From the NCBI GenBank assembly GCA_037968475.1, contig JBBKVO010000009.1, forward strand, positions 10,613-74,612: a stretch of 64,000 bases of DNA, in the 5' to 3' direction. Source of the stretch: SB11 sp037968475 (GTDB taxonomy: Bacteria > Bacteroidota > Bacteroidia > UBA8524). The translations under genes and the position numbers were made by a program. Below the pieces are notes generated by a model. It was not told the origin of the DNA, did no database searches, and saw nothing but the letters and a program-made list of their open reading frames with translations. Below, piece by piece: positions 26,939-35,504 of the stretch. Numbering within the stretch: the stretch's first letter is position 1; every line of letters starts with the position of its first letter.

Positions 26939-26971
26939 TTTGGAAAGTACCCTGCTTGTTTTGTAATTTTG
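26939..26971 (+). promoter_or_regulatory. Promoter of the sigma-crtI-crtB operon
   Basis: TTTG (26939-26942), 21 bases, TAATTTTG (26964-26971): a full match to both boxes of the Bacteroidota housekeeping consensus, about 31 bases before the ATG at 27003. Confidence 0.65.
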
Positions 26972-27002
26972 TTGAGCATTTAACAGGTAAAAGTTAAACA
27001 CT

Positions 27003-27530
27003 ATGACACAAATTGAATTTAGCCACATGGTTCAGAAAGAAAGTCATCCGTTGCGTAACTACGCATACCAGCTAACCCGCAATATTGAGGATGCTAACGA
27101 TTTGGTGCAAGAAACAATGTTAAAAGCATTTACCTACCACAGTAAATTTGCTGAAGGCACTAATCTTAAGGGGTGGTTGTACACCATAATGAAAAACAGT
27201 TTCATTAATAACTACCGCAGGTTAGTAAAACGCAATACCTTTATTGATACTACTGATAACAACTATTTTTTAGATAATGTCTCTCAATCAATAGAAAATA
27301 ATGCCGAACGCAAATTTATGATGCGTGATATGGAGGCGGCTATAGAATCGCTTCCGTACGATTTAAAGAAAACTTTTAGCATGAATTATAAGGGGTTTAA
27401 ATACCATGAGATTGCCGAGATACTGGGTATACCTATTGGTACTGTAAAAACCCGAATTTTTGTTGCCCGCCGCCAGTTACGCAAAAAATTGGCAGGATAT
27501 GGCAGAGCCTACGGTTTTCAGGAAGCATAA
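27003..27530 (+). CDS. Sigma-70 family (ECF-like) RNA polymerase sigma factor
   Basis: 175 residues. Region 2 (about 10-80) has NIEDANDLVQETMLKAF and NLKGWLYTIMKNSFINNYR. Region 4 (about 110-165) has ESLPYDLKKTFSMNYKGFKYHEIAEILGIPIGTVKTRI, a classical helix-turn-helix. Regions 1 and 3 are absent. No anti-sigma gene is adjacent. It lies 33 bases upstream of crtI, so it is likely co-transcribed with carotenoid genes and may drive them, as sigma factors do at light- or stress-regulated carotenoid loci in other bacteria. That role is inferred from position. Confidence 0.9.
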   Translation: MTQIEFSHMVQKESHPLRNYAYQLTRNIEDANDLVQETMLKAFTYHSKFAEGTNLKGWLYTIMKNSFINNYRRLVKRNTFIDTTDNNYFLDNVSQSIENNAERKFMMRDMEAAIESLPYDLKKTFSMNYKGFKYHEIAEILGIPIGTVKTRIFVARRQLRKKLAGYGRAYGFQEA

Positions 27531-27563
27531 AAATAGCATCACCTAAACGCGTATCTTTAAACA

Positions 27564-29075
27564 ATGAAACCCAAAGTGGTAGTAATAGGTTCAGGCTTTG
27601 CCGGCATATCATCCGCTTGCTTTTTAGCAAAAGCAGGCTATGCTGTTACGGTGCTTGAAAAAAATGCTACCGCAGGAGGTCGTTGTAGAGTTTGGCAACA
27701 AGACGGTTTTACGTTTGATATGGGACCCAGTTGGTACTGGATGCCCGATGTGTTTGAGCGGTTTTTTGCTGAATTTGGAAAAAAGCCTTCTGATTATTAC
27801 CAATTGGATAGGCTAGATCCATCGTATCGCGTATATTTTGATGATAAGCATTGGGATATACCCGCAAACGTAGAAAAACTGGGTGCTTTGCTTGAAACTG
27901 TTGAGGCGGGTGCCGCCCAGCAACTAACAAAGTTTTTGGCTGAGGCTAAATACAAATACAATGTAGGCATTAATCGCTTAGTATATAAACCGGGCAGAAG
28001 TATAGCTGAGTTTGCCGATAGCCAACTATTGGCAGGTGTTTTTAAGCTTGATGTTTTTAAATCGATGCAAAGCCATGTGCGCAGCTATTTTAAGCACCCG
28101 CATATACAACAGCTAATGGAGTTTCCTGTGTTATTTTTGGGGGCAAAACCTGCTGATACACCTGCTTTGTATAGCTTGATGAACTATGCCGATATACAAT
28201 TGGGTACATGGTATCCGCAAGGAGGTATGTATAAAATTGTTGAGGCCATGTATAGCTTAGCTCAAGAGTTGGGGGTTGAGTTTCTTTTCAATCACGAAGT
28301 AAAAAAAATAGAAGCCTTTAACGGTAAAGTAGAAAGAATACTTACCACACAAGGCAATTACCATGCTGATATAGTAGTGGCGGCAGCTGATTACCACCAC
28401 GTTGATAAAGAATTGCTAAACGGCAGTGCCAACTATAGCGAAGAATACTGGCAAAAACGCACCCTTGCGCCAAGTAGTTTAATATACTATTTGGGCATAA
28501 ACAAAAAGATAGACGGTTTGCAACACCACAACCTGTTTTTTGATGCTGATTTTGCCCAACACGCTACAGAAATATACGATGCGCCGCAATGGCCGCACAA
28601 TCCATTATTTTATGTTTCGGCAACATCAAAAACTGATGCTACAGTAGCCCCGCAAGGTTGCGAAAATCTGTTTTTGCTAATGCCTGTTGCTCCTAATTTG
28701 GATGACAACGAGGCAACACGCGAACGTTATTTTAATATAATGATGGATAGGCTAGAGCAACGTACAGGCCAGCAGATACGCCAGCACATAGTGGTGAAAC
28801 GCAGCTATGCCCACAGCAATTTTATACAAGACTATCACTCTTTTAAGGGCAATGCTTACGGGCTTGCCAATACGCTAATGCAAACTGCCATACTAAAACC
28901 TGCCCTAAAAAGTAAAAAGCTAAAAAACCTGTACTATACAGGGCAGCTTACTGTGCCTGGGCCGGGTGTTCCTCCCTCGCTTATATCGGGGCAAGTAGTG
29001 GCAGGGCAAGTGCAAAAAGAGTTTCCGCTTGTACAACACAATAAAACTACCAGCTATGCTAACCAAAACTACTAA
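27564..29075 (+). CDS. crtI: Phytoene desaturase
   Basis: 503 residues. N-terminal FAD-binding VVVIGSGFAGISSACFLAK and the ENATAGGRCRVW-type segment (LEKNATAGGRCRVWQQDG) are CrtI-typical, as are FDMGPSWYWMPDVFE and the late YYTGQLTVPGPGVPPSLISGQ near residue 460. The enzyme introduces double bases of conjugation into phytoene, giving coloured carotenes such as lycopene. The start is a normal ATG 33 bases after the sigma gene. The 3' end overlaps crtB by 20 bases, which indicates translational coupling. Confidence 0.95.
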   Translation: MKPKVVVIGSGFAGISSACFLAKAGYAVTVLEKNATAGGRCRVWQQDGFTFDMGPSWYWMPDVFERFFAEFGKKPSDYYQLDRLDPSYRVYFDDKHWDIPANVEKLGALLETVEAGAAQQLTKFLAEAKYKYNVGINRLVYKPGRSIAEFADSQLLAGVFKLDVFKSMQSHVRSYFKHPHIQQLMEFPVLFLGAKPADTPALYSLMNYADIQLGTWYPQGGMYKIVEAMYSLAQELGVEFLFNHEVKKIEAFNGKVERILTTQGNYHADIVVAAADYHHVDKELLNGSANYSEEYWQKRTLAPSSLIYYLGINKKIDGLQHHNLFFDADFAQHATEIYDAPQWPHNPLFYVSATSKTDATVAPQGCENLFLLMPVAPNLDDNEATRERYFNIMMDRLEQRTGQQIRQHIVVKRSYAHSNFIQDYHSFKGNAYGLANTLMQTAILKPALKSKKLKNLYYTGQLTVPGPGVPPSLISGQVVAGQVQKEFPLVQHNKTTSYANQNY

Positions 29076-29922
29076 TAACACCGATTTATTTTTGTACGAC
29101 GAAACTTGCCAGCGTTGTGCCAAAGAAATCACCGCAGCATACAGCACCTCGTTTAGCTTAGGCATATTGGCATTGGGTAAAACGCTGCAAGCTCACATAC
29201 GCAACATATACGGTTTTGTGCGCTTTGCCGATGAGATAGTGGATACCTTTCATAATTACGATAAAAACGTATTGCTGCAAAACTTTCGCCGCGATACCTA
29301 CCAAGCTATAGAAACAGGAATAAGCTATAATCCTGTGTTGCACGCCTTTCAGAAAACCTACCACCAATACAATATAGACATGGCTTTGGTTGATGCCTTT
29401 TTGGATAGTATGGAGATGGATTTGAACTACCGCAGCTACCAACAAGATGGTTTTGAAAAATACATATACGGCAGTGCAGAAGTAGTGGGGTTAATGTGCC
29501 TGAAAGTGTTTTGTGATGGCGACCAAACCCGCTACGAAAAACTAAAAGAACCTGCCCGAAAACTGGGTGCCGCATTCCAAAAAATTAATTTTTTGCGCGA
29601 TTTAAAATCTGATTTTAGCGAACGCGGCAGAGTATATTTTCCCAATGTTGATTTTTATGGCAACTTTGATAAGACCATAAAGGAGCAAATAGAAAAAGAT
29701 ATTGAAAACGATTTTAAAGAAGCCCTTGAAGGTATACGCCAATTGCCCATAAGCAGTCGCTTTGGGGTGTATATAGCCTATATCTATTTTTACCGTTTGC
29801 TAAACAAAATAAACAAGCTAGAGCCTAAAAAGATAATGGAAAGCCGTGTACGCGTAAACAATAGTGAAAAGCTGCTGCTATTTGCTACCTCGTACATAAA
29901 ATTTAGGTTTAACAGAATTTAG
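29056..29922 (+). CDS. crtB: Phytoene synthase
   Basis: 288 residues from the ATG at 29056, which overlaps the crtI end by 20 bases; a TTG at 29029 is also in frame. The prenyl-diphosphate Mg2+ motifs are RFADEIVD (Asp59, Asp63) and NFLRDLKSDFSERGR (Asp182, Asp186). YSTSFSLG and CAKEITAA fit the squalene/phytoene synthase family. It condenses two geranylgeranyl diphosphates to phytoene, the substrate of CrtI. No cyclase or hydroxylase follows, so later carotenoid steps must be encoded elsewhere. Confidence 0.94.
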   Translation: MLTKTTNNTDLFLYDETCQRCAKEITAAYSTSFSLGILALGKTLQAHIRNIYGFVRFADEIVDTFHNYDKNVLLQNFRRDTYQAIETGISYNPVLHAFQKTYHQYNIDMALVDAFLDSMEMDLNYRSYQQDGFEKYIYGSAEVVGLMCLKVFCDGDQTRYEKLKEPARKLGAAFQKINFLRDLKSDFSERGRVYFPNVDFYGNFDKTIKEQIEKDIENDFKEALEGIRQLPISSRFGVYIAYIYFYRLLNKINKLEPKKIMESRVRVNNSEKLLLFATSYIKFRFNRI

Positions 29923-30038
29923 TGGGCTTTCCGTCATTGCGATGAAATCTTCTTAGGTTAACGAAGCAATCTTTTCTAAGCATTATATTTGGTGAGTAAA
30001 CTGGTTTTATTGCTAAATAGTTAAATGGCTTAATTGTT

Positions 30039-30689
30039 ATGAAAAGGATGGTATTTTGTTGTTTTCTTTATTTTCTATTTTCTTCATGTGCAAGAACCAA
30101 TAAAGCTGATTTAACCGAATTAACCCAAGAAGAGGGTAAATATTATAACCATAGGAGTAAAGAACTATATACCGGAAAAGTTTTTATTGTAAAATTAGAA
30201 TGTGGCTTTATTAAGAATGGCTTAATTGAAGGTAAATGGATAGAATATGATTTAACAAATGGTGTTAAGTCATTTGAGAGTTTTTATTTTAATGGGAAAA
30301 AGAATGGTAATGAAGTCCAGTACTGCACAGATGGTACTAAAGCTCGTGAATCTCTTTACAAAAATGGTCTAAAGGAAGGTAAGGAGATAGTTTATAGTTG
30401 CACAACACCAAAAAATGTAAAGACAATTGAATATAAAGAAGGAGTTATTGATGGAAAGGAAACGAATTTTTATGAATATCCTTCATTAATAAAAGAAATA
30501 ATCGAGTATAAAGATGGGCTTATTGATGGGAGAACTCAGCGATTTAATAAAAAAGGGGATGTAGTTGAAATAATTGAATATAAGAATAATAGACTAGATG
30601 GAAAGTGGGTAATATTTGATGATAGTCAAAATATTGTTTCTGAAGAAAGATATGTTGATGGTAGATTAGTTACAATGAGTAGTAACTAA
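30039..30689 (+). CDS. Lipoprotein with MORN-like (YwqK-type) repeats
   Basis: 216 residues. The signal ends in LYFLFSSC (lipobox-like). The rest carries about six repeats of 20-24 residues with the MORN_2 pattern: NGLIEGKWIEYD, NGKKNGNEVQYC, NGLKEGKEIVYS, EGVIDGKETNFYE, DGLIDGRTQRFN and NNRLDGKWVIFDD. Such proteins are often annotated as YwqK-family antitoxin components, but that label is uncertain. The base composition is more AT-rich than its neighbours and a decayed gene follows, so the segment may be acquired DNA. Confidence 0.75.
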   Translation: MKRMVFCCFLYFLFSSCARTNKADLTELTQEEGKYYNHRSKELYTGKVFIVKLECGFIKNGLIEGKWIEYDLTNGVKSFESFYFNGKKNGNEVQYCTDGTKARESLYKNGLKEGKEIVYSCTTPKNVKTIEYKEGVIDGKETNFYEYPSLIKEIIEYKDGLIDGRTQRFNKKGDVVEIIEYKNNRLDGKWVIFDDSQNIVSEERYVDGRLVTMSSN

Positions 30690-30705
30690 CATAAAATGAT
30701 TTATC

Positions 30706-30956
30706 ATGACAAAAGGTGCTTTGTTTTTATCGCTAATCCTTATACTTACAGGTTTTTTCTTGCCCCATGAGATTTGAACAAGAGGAATATCATATTCCGA
30801 AAGAATATATTGGCCGAGTTATTATTATATATAATAACGGATCAAGTGAGTTAAATTAGAGATTTTATTATTGATACTGTGAAAAATAGGAGCAAATACA
30901 CCCCTTTAAATTTTAATGCAGATTCTCTTGAAATGAAAAGAGGTGGTAGTGATTAG
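30706..30956 (+). pseudogene. Decayed small envelope-protein gene split over three frames
   Basis: Frame one from the ATG at 30706 gives a hydrophobic leader (MTKGALFLSLILILTGFF) and a stop at 30775. A one-base shift near 30760 gives CPMRFEQEEYHIPKEYIGRV and IIIYNNGSSELN to a stop at 30857. A second shift gives DFIIDTVKNRSKYTPLNF and more, to a stop at 30954. Joined, they resemble small lipoproteins of Bacteroidota with an ExYxIPxxYxGxVxIIYN pattern (DUF6843-like from memory). The pieces follow in the right order, which supports a true relic. The remaining 115 bases to 31071 show nothing. Confidence 0.6.
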
Positions 30957-31071
30957 TACGCTCATTAGTTTTCAAACACTTTGTATATATAAAATATACT
31001 ACTAAGTATAGAAGATTTGGAAGCCTTGATTTGTTGTAGCTTTTCCGTTAAAGTGTTTAGTAGAAGCGAAA

Positions 31072-31980
31072 TTACGCTCCTACTTTATCCTTAGCTCCTT
31101 TGGGGCTTTGTGCTTTAAGCTCAATAAAATCAATAATTTTCATTGCAATATCTTTACCTGTGGCTTTTTCAATACCCTCAAGTCCAGGCGATGAGTTTAC
31201 CTCAAGCACCAAAGGGCCACGCTCGCTTTGCAGCAAATCAACCCCAGCTATGTTTAGTCCCATTGATTTAGCAGCTTTCAATGCGGTTTCTTTCTCTACT
31301 CGAGTAAGTTTAATTGCTTTTGCTGTGCCACCACGGTGCAAGTTAGAGCGGAACTCGCCCTCAAGGGCTTGCCTTTTCATCGCACCCACAACTTCATTCC
31401 CTACCACTATAGCGCGTATATCTGCCCCCTTAGCCTCAGCTATATACTCTTGCACCAAAACATTCTTTTCTATGCCATAAAAGGCTTCTAAAATGGCTTT
31501 AGCGGCTTTTTTGGTTTCGGCCAGCATTACACCAATGCCTTGTGTGCCTTCAAGTAATTTTATTACTACAGGCACGCCACCCACCATTTCTAAAAGATCG
31601 TTTATATTGTTACTGTTATGGGCAAAAACCGTAGCAGGCATTCCCAAACCATCACGAGAAAGTAGTTGCATACTTCGCAGTTTATCGCGAGAGCGGGTAA
31701 CGGCCATACTTCCGTTGGCACAAAACACCTTCATCATTTCAAACTGACGTACAATGGCGGTACCATAAAACGTTACAGAAGAGCCTATACGGGGTATTAC
31801 CGCATCAACCCCTGTTATAACAGTGCCTTTGTAGTGTATGGTTGGCTTACCCTGTTGAAGACCAACATAGCAATCGAGGTGATTATATACCTCTACAATA
31901 TGGCCTTTTTGTTGCCCTGCCTCTACCAATCTGCGGGTAGAGTATAAGTTTGCGTTGCGCGAAAGAATTGTAATTTTCAT
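31072..31980 (-). CDS. rimK: RimK-type ATP-grasp ligase
   Basis: 302 residues. N-terminal domain KITILSRNANLYSTRRLVEAG and DAVIPRIGSSVTFYGTAIVRQFE are RimK-typical. The ATP-grasp core has PVVIKLLEGTQGIGVML, VLVQEYIAEAKGADIRAIVVG, FRSNLHRGGTA and the metal-binding GPLVLEVNSSPGLEGIE. RimK adds glutamates to the C-terminus of ribosomal protein S6. It is paired with the retropepsin-like protease gene 17 bases upstream, a common arrangement. The substrate here is inferred from family. Confidence 0.93.
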   Translation of the reverse strand: MKITILSRNANLYSTRRLVEAGQQKGHIVEVYNHLDCYVGLQQGKPTIHYKGTVITGVDAVIPRIGSSVTFYGTAIVRQFEMMKVFCANGSMAVTRSRDKLRSMQLLSRDGLGMPATVFAHNSNNINDLLEMVGGVPVVIKLLEGTQGIGVMLAETKKAAKAILEAFYGIEKNVLVQEYIAEAKGADIRAIVVGNEVVGAMKRQALEGEFRSNLHRGGTAKAIKLTRVEKETALKAAKSMGLNIAGVDLLQSERGPLVLEVNSSPGLEGIEKATGKDIAMKIIDFIELKAQSPKGAKDKVGA

Positions 31981-31997
31981 TTAGAGAAACCAAAGGT

Positions 31998-32489
31998 TTA
32001 GGCCTGAGGTAATTGTTTTTCGGTAGTGGGGGTAACTAGTGTTTTTTTAATTTTGCCTTTATACGATGTGTTTGCTTTTGCCACATCAACAATAAACTTT
32101 CCGCGTATAAACCTTCTGCCCAATAAAACAGGAAACTCAAGATTTGAACGATTACGCAATGATATCTCCATACTGTATAGCTTACCAAACATTTTAACCG
32201 TTGTGGGCACTATGTAGCGGTTTTCTTCTTGCCCAAACGAGTTTTTTATTCTCATTTCTCTATGGAAGGGCAAAGTAAACTCTTTACCTTTAAATTGTTC
32301 AAACGATTCATCTAAAGGAACAAATTTAACATATTGTTTACGGTAGCGTTTTACTAATTCAATGCTGCTGCAATGTAAAACTGAAGTAGTTGCCCCTGTA
32401 TCTGTTTTCACTTCCACATTCTCTAAGCCAAAATCTACAAAATCAATCTTATCCTTCCAGCCTAGTTTATGTTTGGTCTTTTTACTCAT
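31998..32489 (-). CDS. Retropepsin-like ATP-dependent zinc protease family protein (RimB type)
   Basis: 163 residues. The catalytic-type motif DTGATTSVLHC starts at Asp30 and FPVLLGRRFIRGKFIVDV near residue 120 is the matching psi-loop, both typical of PF05618. Members were named zinc proteases but have a retropepsin fold; the RimK-linked ones act in S6 modification. It lies directly upstream of rimK in the same transcription unit and 14 bases after dtd. Confidence 0.85.
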   Translation of the reverse strand: MSKKTKHKLGWKDKIDFVDFGLENVEVKTDTGATTSVLHCSSIELVKRYRKQYVKFVPLDESFEQFKGKEFTLPFHREMRIKNSFGQEENRYIVPTTVKMFGKLYSMEISLRNRSNLEFPVLLGRRFIRGKFIVDVAKANTSYKGKIKKTLVTPTTEKQLPQA

Positions 32490-32503
32490 GCACAGGTATA
32501 CTT

Positions 32504-32956
32504 TTATACTTTATTTTTTGTGTCAATAATAATTGTAACTGGCCCATCATTTATCAAGCCTACCTGCATATCAGCTCCAAAAACGCCTGTTTGTATTGTT
32601 TTGCCAAGTAAATTACTTAATACCTTCGTTGTAGCCTCGTACAAAGGTATAGCAATTTCGGGTTTCGCAGCTTGTATATATGATGGACGATTACCTTTTT
32701 TTACAGCTGCATGCAGTGTAAACTGACTTACAAGCAAAAGCTCACCATTATTGTCTTTCAGGCTTAGGTTCATCACCCCGCCGTCATCGTTAAAAATACG
32801 CAAGGCTACTATTTTATTACATAGCCATTCAATATCCTCCGCACCATCAGCATCTTCTATTCCCAATAATACTAAAACACCTTTACCTATGGCGCTGTGT
32901 TGTTGCCCGTCAATACTAACTGATGCTTGACTTACACGTTGTATTACTGCCTTCAT
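32504..32956 (-). CDS. dtd: D-aminoacyl-tRNA deacylase
   Basis: 150 residues, full length. MKAVIQRVSQASVSIDG at the start, the catalytic LLVSQFTLHAAVKKGNRPSY near residue 77 and GADMQVGLINDGPVTI near 128 are the family signatures. It removes D-amino acids (and Gly from tRNA-Ala) from mischarged tRNAs. It may be co-transcribed with the protease and rimK downstream (spacing 14 bases). A terminator separates it from the exbD gene upstream. Confidence 0.95.
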   Translation of the reverse strand: MKAVIQRVSQASVSIDGQQHSAIGKGVLVLLGIEDADGAEDIEWLCNKIVALRIFNDDGGVMNLSLKDNNGELLLVSQFTLHAAVKKGNRPSYIQAAKPEIAIPLYEATTKVLSNLLGKTIQTGVFGADMQVGLINDGPVTIIIDTKNKV

Positions 32957-32973
32957 TCTACCGTCTATAAAAT

Positions 32974-33009
32974 AAAAAATCCATCACGGGCTAGTGATGG
33001 ATTTTTTAC
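32974..33009 (-). terminator. Terminator of the ExbB/ExbD operon
   Basis: AAAAAATCCATCAC and its complement flank a six-base loop, giving a T-run on the minus strand. It lies 17 bases after the distal exbD stop. Confidence 0.8.
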
Positions 33010-33026
33010 AAATTCAATATAATTAA

Positions 33027-33497
33027 CTACAAGCCAGGGCCTGCGCTGCGTTTTTTTGATGAGTAATACAATTTAAACACACTTGCTTTACGCAATTCTT
33101 GTTTAACATCGGTTACTACACCCATTTTTGCTTTTACGTCTGCTTTTATTGATATAGCAAACTTTGGCAAATCAACAGGGTGAATTTTTGCTTTTTCAGT
33201 TTCCAAAAAAATACGTATTTGACCCGGAAATGCCAATTGATCGTTTAGTTGTATGCGTGATGCTGTACCTAAACGTTCATCAACAGGGGGGCCAACATAT
33301 ATATAACTGGTAGCCGATTTACGCTCTAATTTCTCAACATCAACAGCTTGGGGTGTATTTACTTTTACTTTTAGGGTAACCTCACGCATGGTGGTGGTAA
33401 CCATAAAGAAGAATAAAAGCATAAACACGATATCGGGTAACGAGGCGGTTGAAATCGCACCTCCACCTTCAGCTTTCTTTTTTCTGAATTTTGACAT
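33027..33497 (-). CDS. exbD: ExbD/TolR-family biopolymer transport protein (distal)
   Basis: 156 residues. A basic N-terminus precedes one membrane helix with the key Asp (ISTASLPDIVFMLLFFFMV, Asp about residue 23), as in ExbD/TolR where this Asp carries protons. The periplasmic part follows. The protein couples proton flow through ExbB to TonB-type energy transfer at the outer membrane. It is the last of four genes in a run and its start overlaps the stop of the preceding exbD by one base. A terminator follows. Confidence 0.9.
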   Translation of the reverse strand: MSKFRKKKAEGGGAISTASLPDIVFMLLFFFMVTTTMREVTLKVKVNTPQAVDVEKLERKSATSYIYVGPPVDERLGTASRIQLNDQLAFPGQIRIFLETEKAKIHPVDLPKFAISIKADVKAKMGVVTDVKQELRKASVFKLYYSSKKRSAGPGL

Positions 33498-34042
33498 TAT
33501 GGTGTTCCTCCTATATCTTTAGGTTCTGCTTCTGATATCTTTTGTGGGTACTCCTCGCGGATAATCTTTTGTTCAGACTCCGTTAAAGACTTATAATCGC
33601 GGCCATATTTGGTTTGCGCAGCTCTCTCTCTTACTTTGTTGTAAGCCAACCTTAAACGGTCTTGCACCTGCACATATATATCATAATCTGTTCCCCTATC
33701 ATTTTGCAACGATACTATAGCCTTTTGTGGATTGTCTGACAAGGTTGCGTCATTACCATTATTGGTAATAAACTTTACCGTAAGATCTTCCAACTGACTA
33801 ATATCCCTTAACTCTCCTTCAACCAAAAGTTGATTTCCTGAGTTAATACGTATTTCAAACACATTTCGTTTGTTAAACGGAGGTGGCACCTCATTCGGAT
33901 CAGGCATCGGGGGCAACAAGGCACGCAACCCGGTATCGGTATCCATTGTAGTGGTTACCAAAAAGAAAATCAACAGCAAGAAGGCTATGTCAGCCATAGA
34001 ACCTGCGTTTATTTCCGGGGTACTTCTTTTTTTACGAGCCAT
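33497..34042 (-). CDS. exbD: ExbD/TolR-family biopolymer transport protein (proximal)
   Basis: 181 residues, a paralogue of the next gene. The membrane helix carries Asp in NAGSMADIAFLLLIFFLVTTTM, followed by a periplasmic domain with LLVEGELRDISQLEDL and VSLQNDRGTDYDIYVQVQDRL. The insertion near 115-165 makes it longer than classical ExbD. Two different ExbD subunits in one operon are usual for Bacteroidota Ton systems. It lies one base downstream of the small membrane protein gene. Confidence 0.9.
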   Translation of the reverse strand: MARKKRSTPEINAGSMADIAFLLLIFFLVTTTMDTDTGLRALLPPMPDPNEVPPPFNKRNVFEIRINSGNQLLVEGELRDISQLEDLTVKFITNNGNDATLSDNPQKAIVSLQNDRGTDYDIYVQVQDRLRLAYNKVRERAAQTKYGRDYKSLTESEQKIIREEYPQKISEAEPKDIGGTP

Positions 34043-34043
34043 A

Positions 34044-34514
34044 TTATATTTGTTTTAATAAGCTGTTTACACTGCTGTATGCGTATGCCAATACACCAAA
34101 CACCATAAATGTGTAGGTTGCATTAAGCACACCACCTATCATTTTTGATTTTCCGGGAGTATCAATACCCATTGATTGATATATAGGTGTAACCTCGTTA
34201 CTGGCCATAGCGTATCCTATTAAAAATACTACTAATAAAACACCTACACCTATTAGCGAGCGTAAAAAACCTTTAGGGTTTTGTATAATATCAAGCACAG
34301 GGCCTAATATAAATGTAACTAATGCTATTGCAGAGATAAGGAATATAGACAGGATAATAAGTATACCCGTGCCCGATTGTATTCCTTCATCACCAAGCAT
34401 CACTTCTGGTACTGGACCTAGTGCAGGCGAGCTAAATATTTTAGCAAAGCCCACTACTGAAATGATGAGCACCAATACATAGAATGCTATTGTTATTATT
34501 CTTTTTGGTGACAT
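34044..34514 (-). CDS. Small membrane protein of the ExbB/ExbD locus
   Basis: 156 residues with four hydrophobic segments (about 5-25, 50-70, 85-105, 130-150). A similar four-helix gene is common between exbB and exbD in Bacteroidota, but its role in the proton channel is not established. KRIITIAFYVLVLIISVVGF and PKGFLRSLIGVGVLLVVF are recognisable. It is tightly spaced with exbD (one base) and exbB (27 bases). Confidence 0.7.
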   Translation of the reverse strand: MSPKRIITIAFYVLVLIISVVGFAKIFSSPALGPVPEVMLGDEGIQSGTGILIILSIFLISAIALVTFILGPVLDIIQNPKGFLRSLIGVGVLLVVFLIGYAMASNEVTPIYQSMGIDTPGKSKMIGGVLNATYTFMVFGVLAYAYSSVNSLLKQI

Positions 34515-34541
34515 AATATTTTTGTTTACGGGGTGAACGGA

Positions 34542-35357
34542 TTACTTAGCATTCTTTTTAACCAACATATCTATCAATGAGATAGAAGCGTCTTCCATAG
34601 TGTTTACCATAGAGTCTACTTTTGTAACGATGGCATTATAGAATATTTGAAGTATGATAGCAACTATCAAACCGGCAACAGTTGTTAAAAGTGCTATTTT
34701 GATACCACCTGCCACAACGGCTGGAGAAATATCGCCAGCAGAGGCTATATCATCAAATGCTTTTATCATCCCGATTACTGTACCCAAGAAACCCAACATG
34801 GGGGCAAGAGCTATAAACAGGTTAAGCCAAACTAGGCCTTTTTCCATTTGACCCATTTGAACTGAGCCATAAGAAACTACTGATTTTTCTACTATTTCAA
34901 TACCTTCATCGGCACGGTCAAGACCTTGGTAGTATATAGAAGCAATAGGGCCACGTGTGTTGCGGCAAACTTCTTTTGCAGCTTCTACACCACCACTATT
35001 AAGAGCTTCTTCAACATTGCTCATAAATTTTTTAGTGTTAGTAGTAGAAAAGCTAAGGGTAAGTATTCTTTCGATAGCAATTGCTAAACCTAAAATCAAA
35101 CAAATCAATACGGGCGTCATCCACACAGGATCACCTTCGATAAATTTATTTTTAATTACCTGCAAGCCTTCAGCCTTGTCAGCAGGTGCAGCGGCAGCTT
35201 CTGGTTCAGCAGCAGCTTCAGTTTTTGTAGCAGCAGCGTTAGCTTTTGCAATAGAGTCAGCAGTTTTAGCTGAGTCGGGGTTACCTTGGGCAATTACTGA
35301 TGTTGCTTGGAAAAACACAAGTGTTGTTACCAGTAAAAGTGCGAATAGTTTTTTCAT
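34542..35357 (-). CDS. exbB: MotA/TolQ/ExbB proton-channel protein with signal peptide
   Basis: 271 residues from the ATG at 35357; a TTG-initiated extension of 12 codons is unlikely. It begins with a cleavable signal peptide (MKKLFALLLVTTLVFFQATS) and an Ala/Lys/Glu-rich linker, then the channel domain: PVWMTPVLICLILGLAIAIERI, GLVWLNLFIALAPMLGFLGTVIGMIKAFDDI and AGGIKIALLTTVAGLIVAI, the family signature. It is the first gene of the energising operon. It is divergent from radA. Confidence 0.93.
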   Translation of the reverse strand: MKKLFALLLVTTLVFFQATSVIAQGNPDSAKTADSIAKANAAATKTEAAAEPEAAAAPADKAEGLQVIKNKFIEGDPVWMTPVLICLILGLAIAIERILTLSFSTTNTKKFMSNVEEALNSGGVEAAKEVCRNTRGPIASIYYQGLDRADEGIEIVEKSVVSYGSVQMGQMEKGLVWLNLFIALAPMLGFLGTVIGMIKAFDDIASAGDISPAVVAGGIKIALLTTVAGLIVAIILQIFYNAIVTKVDSMVNTMEDASISLIDMLVKKNAK

Positions 35358-35504
35358 ACAAACAAGTAAGTTAGTTTTATTGAATTGAGGCAAAAATAGA
35401 AAAATTTACTGTACCACGTATTAATTCAAAGTTTTTTTTGGTTTTATAGTACATATCTTCTGTTAACGACCCAAATTTGTGTTCATTTGTTGTATACAAC
35501 GTAA

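Larger units (their letters stand above)
26487..27002. other. 516-base regulatory gap before the carotenoid operon
   Basis: No credible coding sequence, tRNA or repeat of the families seen elsewhere. The distal 300 bases are AT-rich without clear structure. The proximal part holds GTTTAA boxes and a promoter, listed separately. It is the upstream region of both queD (leftward) and the sigma gene (rightward). Confidence 0.6.

Noticed and set aside
26487..27002. tRNA, riboswitch or small RNA in the long gap before the sigma gene
   Set aside because: No cloverleaf, conserved riboswitch core or hairpin with T-run was found; only promoter and box motifs could be supported.
30039..30956. Toxin-antitoxin pair (YwqK-type label plus neighbour)
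   Set aside because: The first protein is a lipoprotein with MORN-like repeats and the neighbour is a frameshifted relic with no toxin domain.
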